From positions 1 to 7,768 of the forward strand of contig JAJZQR010000257.1 in NCBI GenBank assembly GCA_021806765.1: a stretch of DNA of 7,768 nt, read 5' to 3'. The number at the start of each line of letters is the position of its first letter. Within the stretch, counting starts at the first letter, position 1. The position numbers and the translations under genes were made by a program. A model generated the notes under the pieces. It was not told the origin of the DNA. It made no database searches and saw only the letters and a program-made list of their open reading frames with translations. The DNA comes from Chloroflexota bacterium (GTDB lineage Bacteria > Chloroflexota > UBA6077). Below, piece by piece: positions 4,622 through 7,768 of the stretch.

Positions 4622-6008
4622 GAGCCTACCTCAACCTACCTCCAGGCAGGCGGAATTGCGGTTGCAGCAGTCGGGAGCCAGTTCGGGCGTCGCGACCCCT
4701 GGAACCGGCTGGCGTTCCAGGGTCCGCTTCTTCTACGGCTGGGTGGTGGTGGGCTCCATCTTTCTCGCCCTGGCCATCAGCTACGGCGTCTACTACAGCT
4801 TCTCGGTCTTCTACGTGGCCCTGCTGGAGGAGTACGGGTGGAGCCGGGCCGCTACCGCCGGAGTCTTCTCCCTCTTCGTGGTGGTGATCTCTGCCGGCGG
4901 TGTGATGGCGGGCACCCTCATCGACCGCTTCGGTCCTTCCAGGGTGGTGCCGGCCGGCGGGCTCCTCCTGGCTCTGGGCTTGATCGCCACCAGCCGGATG
5001 ACCGAGCTGTGGCACTTCTACCTCTACTTCGGGGTGATCAGCGCCCTGGGCCTCTCCTGGGCAGGGTGGGTTCCCTGCGTCACCCTGGTGAACCGGTGGT
5101 TCGCCGACAAGCGCGGGATCGCCATGGGGATAGCCTCTGCGGGGATCGGTTTCGGGACGGTGGCAGTGGTCCCCTTCACCCAGCATCTCATCTCCACCAT
5201 CGGTTGGCGGTCGGCCTTCCTGGTGCTGGCGGTCCTCTCTCTGGTGCTGATCGTGCCCCAGTCGGCCTGGCTGCTCAAGGGGAAGCCCGAGGATCTGGGG
5301 CTGAAGGCCGATGGGAACGGAGGCGAGCGCCCCCAGCGCAAGGCTCCTGCCCCCAAACCGATGGTGGTGGTCGATCCCGTTTGGGTCTCCCGGCCCTGGA
5401 CCGTGGCGACGGCCATGGCTACCCGCCGCTTCTGGCTGCTCTTCGGGACTTACTTCCTCGGCATCCTCACCAACCAGATGCTGTGGGTTCATCAGGCGGC
5501 CTACCTGGTGGACGGGGGCTTCGACAAGATGCTGGCCGCTTCCATGGTGGGGCTGGCGGGCTTCGCCAGCATGCCGGGGAAGATCTTCTGGGGGACCCTG
5601 GCCGACCGTTCGGGCCGGGAGTTTGCCTACAGCTGGGGCGTCATCACCATGGTGATGGCCATAGGGGTGCTGGTGCTGACCCGGACCTTCCCGTTTACCT
5701 GGGCGGTGGTGCTCTTCGCCGTCACCTTTGGCCTGGGTTACGCGGTCACCGCCCCTGTCGGGCCCGTGGCCGCCGCCGACATCTTCGGGGGGCGCAACTT
5801 CGGCTCGATCTTCGGGGTCGTCAACATGGGCTCGGGGCTGGGCTCGGCCCTGGGCGCCTGGCTCGCCGGGTACATCTTCGACGTGACCGGTTCCTACGTA
5901 GGGGCCTTCGCCGTCGCGGCCGCCTCCTCCCTGTCGGCAGCCGTCTTCCTGTGGATCGCGGCGCCTCGCAAGGTGCGCCGGGTGCCGGACCGAGGTGCCG
6001 GGAAGTAA
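4620..6008 (+). CDS. MFS transporter, monocarboxylate/oxalate-formate (OFA)-like
   Basis: This 12-helix major facilitator of about 462 residues has sequence character typical of the monocarboxylate and oxalate:formate antiporter group, secondary carriers of small organic acids in the inner membrane. Helix 1 begins RFFYGWVVVGSIFLAL (36-51). GTLIDRFGPSRVV (98-110) is the MFS loop 2-3 motif, repeated in the second half as GTLADRSGREFA (335-346). NRWFADKRGIAMGIASAG (158-175) is the hallmark helix 4-5 segment of this group. A hydrophilic linker (about 220-262) joins the halves. The start is uncertain: GTG at 4620 has GGAG four bases before it but coincides with the predicted -10 box. TTG at 4656 or 4662 would agree with that promoter but has weak ribosome sites. 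The conserved protein is unaffected. Divergence from the AOR operon suggests it imports or exports AOR's acid substrate or product (inference). Confidence 0.88.
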   Translation: MSLPQPTSRQAELRLQQSGASSGVATPGTGWRSRVRFFYGWVVVGSIFLALAISYGVYYSFSVFYVALLEEYGWSRAATAGVFSLFVVVISAGGVMAGTLIDRFGPSRVVPAGGLLLALGLIATSRMTELWHFYLYFGVISALGLSWAGWVPCVTLVNRWFADKRGIAMGIASAGIGFGTVAVVPFTQHLISTIGWRSAFLVLAVLSLVLIVPQSAWLLKGKPEDLGLKADGNGGERPQRKAPAPKPMVVVDPVWVSRPWTVATAMATRRFWLLFGTYFLGILTNQMLWVHQAAYLVDGGFDKMLAASMVGLAGFASMPGKIFWGTLADRSGREFAYSWGVITMVMAIGVLVLTRTFPFTWAVVLFAVTFGLGYAVTAPVGPVAAADIFGGRNFGSIFGVVNMGSGLGSALGAWLAGYIFDVTGSYVGAFAVAAASSLSAAVFLWIAAPRKVRRVPDRGAGK

Positions 6009-6016
6009 CATGATGT

Positions 6017-6081
6017 ACAGGATAGATAGGATAGAGGCATAATTGGGGCAATCCCTGTCCTGCGCATCCCGTCTATCCTGT
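6017..6081. repeat. Intergenic inverted repeat between MFS and AIR-synthase-like genes
   Basis: ACAGGATAGA (6017-6026) is exactly complementary to TCTATCCTGT (6072-6081), with a further GGATAGA at 6029-6035 beside the first arm. The pair nearly fills the 92-base gap. It could form a long-loop hairpin in the transcript. There is no U-run, so the two genes could still be co-transcribed. Confidence 0.6.
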
Positions 6082-6100
6082 TCGTGCCGGAGGGTTACCG

Positions 6101-7105
6101 GTGGAGACTGGAAAGCTGTCGCCGAGCGATCTGGAGCGGATAATCTTCCCCTACCTGGGCACCCGGCGAGCCGACGTGCTGGTGCGGGCGGCGGTGGGGG
6201 AGGATTCGGCCATCATCGACTTCGGTGACTGGGTGGCTGTCCTTTCCACCGACCCCATAACCGGTGCTGCCAAGAATGCCGGCTGGCTCGCCGTCCACGT
6301 CTCCTGCAACGATGTGGCCTGCAGTGGCGCTGAGCCGGTAGGGGTGCTGGTGACGGTGTTGCTGCAGGAGGGGACCGAAGAGCAGGACCTCCGAGAGCTG
6401 ATGGAGGAGGTGCATCGAGCGGCCTCGGAGCTGAAGATCGAGGTGCTGGGGGGGCACACCGAGGTGACCCCGGGTTTGCCCTCTACCATCATTTCCTCCA
6501 CCGCCATCGGGAAGGCTCCCAAGGGTCGCTACGTCGTCTCCTCCGGCGCCGGGGCCGGGGACGCCCTGGTGCTCACCAAGAGCGCTGGCCTGGAGGGAAC
6601 GGCTATCCTGGCGAGCGACTTCGAGGATCGTCTCCGGGACGCCCTGGGGACAGAGCTGCTGGCTCGGGCCCAGGCCTTCCGAAGGGAGATCAGCGTGGTG
6701 CCCGAGGGGCTTGCCGCCGCCGAGATGGGGGCCACCGCCATGCACGATGCCACTGAGGGAGGGGTGATGGGGGCTATCCACGAGATGGTCACCTCGGCCG
6801 GGATGGGGGTGGAGGTGCAAGCCGATGCCGTCCCGGTCAGGGAGGAGACCCGGGCCATCTGCCATTTCTTCCACGCCGATCCCCTGAAGCTGATCTCCAG
6901 TGGGGCGATGCTGATCGCCTGCTCGGATGGGGACCGCATGGTGGAGGAACTCTCCCGGCGGGGGATCCCGGCGGCCGTTATCGGTCGGGTTACTCCACCA
7001 GAGTCGGGTCGCTGGGTGATCTCGGGCGGCCGGCGACGGGAGTTGGAGCCCTCCTATCGGGACGAGCTGTGGCGGATCCTGGAATCCGGCCGGGGGTCCG
7101 GCTAG
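6101..7105 (+). CDS. AIR synthase-related protein (HypE/PurM superfamily)
   Basis: This 334-residue ATP-binding protein belongs to the PurM/HypE/SelD/ThiL superfamily, dimeric enzymes that use ATP to activate an oxygen for dehydration or phosphorylation. GEDSAII (33-39) is the nucleotide/metal acidic motif. STDPITGAAKNAGWLAVHVS (49-68) with NDVACSGAEP (70-79), GGHTEVTPGL (117-126) and HDATEGGVMGAIHEM (215-229) are the conserved superfamily blocks and most resemble HypE. It ends GSG without the C-terminal cysteine on which HypE builds the thiocyanate for [NiFe] hydrogenase, and no hydrogenase genes are near. Hence it is called 'HypE-like', not hypE. The start is GTG at 6101, seven bases after GGAGG (6089-6093). 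It is co-directional with the MFS gene and may share its transcript. The substrate is unknown. Confidence 0.88.
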   Translation: METGKLSPSDLERIIFPYLGTRRADVLVRAAVGEDSAIIDFGDWVAVLSTDPITGAAKNAGWLAVHVSCNDVACSGAEPVGVLVTVLLQEGTEEQDLRELMEEVHRAASELKIEVLGGHTEVTPGLPSTIISSTAIGKAPKGRYVVSSGAGAGDALVLTKSAGLEGTAILASDFEDRLRDALGTELLARAQAFRREISVVPEGLAAAEMGATAMHDATEGGVMGAIHEMVTSAGMGVEVQADAVPVREETRAICHFFHADPLKLISSGAMLIACSDGDRMVEELSRRGIPAAVIGRVTPPESGRWVISGGRRRELEPSYRDELWRILESGRGSG

Positions 7106-7136
7106 GGCCATAGGCGCGAGTCCTCCTTCGGAAGCT

Positions 7137-7700
7137 TTGCCGCTCCCCCGCCTCCGCTCCGCCGCGAGGCCTCGACGGGAGGGCGCCCTCACCCTGGCCG
7201 TCCTGGCCGTAGCCATCGGACTGATGGGAGGTGTTGCTGCCGTCGCCTTTCGATGGCTTCTCTCCCTGCTGGGAAACCTCTTCTTCGTGACCCTGGCCGG
7301 CCTTCTCTCTCCCTTCACCCCCTGGTACCTTCTGCTGTTCCCCACCACCGGGGCACTGGTGGCAGGGCTGCTGGTGGCCTTCCTGGCGTGGGAAACTCGA
7401 GGGGCAGGGGTTGCCGACGTGATGGTGGCCGTAGTGGCCCAGGGCAGCCGGATCCGCCCCCGGGTTGCCGGCGTGAAACTGCTGGGCACCTCCCTGATCA
7501 TCGGGTCTGGCGGTTCGGCGGGGATCGAGGGACCTGCCATCCAGATCGGCGGTGCTCTCGGTTCGGCAGTTGGCCAGTGGGCGAGGCTGCCGGAGGGGCG
7601 GATGCAAGTCGCCCTCGCCGCCGGTGTCGCCGCGGCGATCGCCGCCACCTTCAATACGCGGCATGGTTCACGAGGGCGGGTAGATAGAGTTACAGTCTGA
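7137..7700 (+). pseudogene. ClC chloride channel, N-terminal fragment
   Basis: This 187-codon frame has its first ~174 residues as the start of a ClC-family chloride channel or H+/Cl- exchanger. A helix-rich segment (16-84) is followed by TRGAGVADVMVAVVAQG (87-103), at the place of the GSGIP selectivity loop, and by GSGGSAGIEGPAIQIG (123-138), where Glu131 corresponds to the gating glutamate. Homology stops after AATFNT (169-174), exactly where relatives continue 'PIAGVxFALE'. The last 13 residues are unrelated and basic, and a stop follows at 7698. A complete channel needs roughly 400 residues or more, so the membrane pore is incomplete and the gene is probably dead. The start is TTG 7137, with a weak GGAAG upstream, and is uncertain. 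The gene is co-directional with, and 31 bases after, the AIR-synthase-like gene. Confidence 0.82.
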
Positions 7701-7706
7701 TGCCAA

Positions 7707-7734
7707 CGTCACCCCCGCGAAAGCGGGGGTCCAG
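7707..7734 (+). repeat. Third REP-like hairpin, identical to the left-end unit
   Basis: All 28 bases, starting CGTCACCCCCGCG and ending GGTCCAG, are identical to 30-57 and lie in the same orientation. It sits seven bases after the stop of the broken ClC frame. No facing partner like the one at 79-107 is visible in the 34 bases left. The last stretch contains CCTCGTG (7745-7751), complementary to CACGAGG at 7669-7675. Confidence 0.82.
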
Positions 7735-7768
7735 ATGTCCCATCTCCTCGTGAGGCCACTCCTACACG

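Noticed and set aside
4626..6011. Long minus-strand open frame (461 codons) opposite the MFS gene
   Set aside because: It is rich in Gly, His, Pro, Arg and Glu without hydrophobic periodicity or motifs. It is the usual GC-rich antisense shadow of a real membrane protein gene.
6095..7654. 519-codon minus-strand open frame opposite the AIR-synthase-like and ClC genes
   Set aside because: It spans two unrelated genes in antisense, has low-complexity Pro/Ala/Arg/Ser composition and shows no ribosome site or domain.

Overview
This is a 7.8 kb window of GC-rich bacterial chromosome. Almost every gene boundary carries a short palindrome or low-complexity repeat. The GC-rich codons, REP-type repeats and mixture of an aldehyde oxidoreductase (AOR) locus, a toxin-antitoxin pair and a uracil-DNA-glycosylase-like gene would suit an anaerobic or facultative, possibly Chloroflexota-like, environmental bacterium. 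That taxonomic guess is weak.

Layout, left to right. (1) A pair of facing REP-like hairpins (30-107). (2) A minus-strand mini-operon: a candidate promoter (1161-1189), a 54-residue unknown protein (916-1080) and, overlapping it by ATGA, a uracil-DNA-glycosylase-superfamily protein (173-919). (3) A plus-strand remnant of an XRE-type regulator (1352-1435), which keeps promoter, Shine-Dalgarno and start but stops after 27 codons. (4) Abutting it, a minus-strand ribbon-helix-helix antitoxin and MazF/PemK toxin (1443-2053). (5) A minus-strand MoaD-like sulfur carrier followed by a full-length AOR-family W/Mo-pterin enzyme (4460 down to 2249). (6) Divergent from that operon, a plus-strand MFS carrier of the monocarboxylate/oxalate-formate type (to 6008), then an AIR-synthase/HypE-like protein (6101-7105). 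(7) An N-terminal fragment of a ClC chloride channel (7137-7700), broken just before a third copy of the REP-like hairpin (7707-7734).

The central functional unit appears to be the divergent locus 2249-7105. Two sigma70-like promoters lie back to back (4536-4564 minus; 4593-4621 plus). One drives moaD-like/AOR and the other the MFS carrier, probably continuing into the AIR-synthase-like gene. A plausible reading is that the carrier moves an organic acid, AOR interconverts that acid and its aldehyde with ferredoxin, the MoaD-like protein supplies sulfur for the pterin dithiolene, and the AIR-synthase-like ATPase helps maturation or metabolism. The enzyme families are well supported; the pathway link is inference.

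The flanks look like chromosome undergoing decay and rearrangement: a truncated regulator against a toxin-antitoxin module, a truncated channel gene near a repeat, and stop codons of two genes lying inside repeat DNA. I see no RNA gene, CRISPR array, transposase or complete mobile element.
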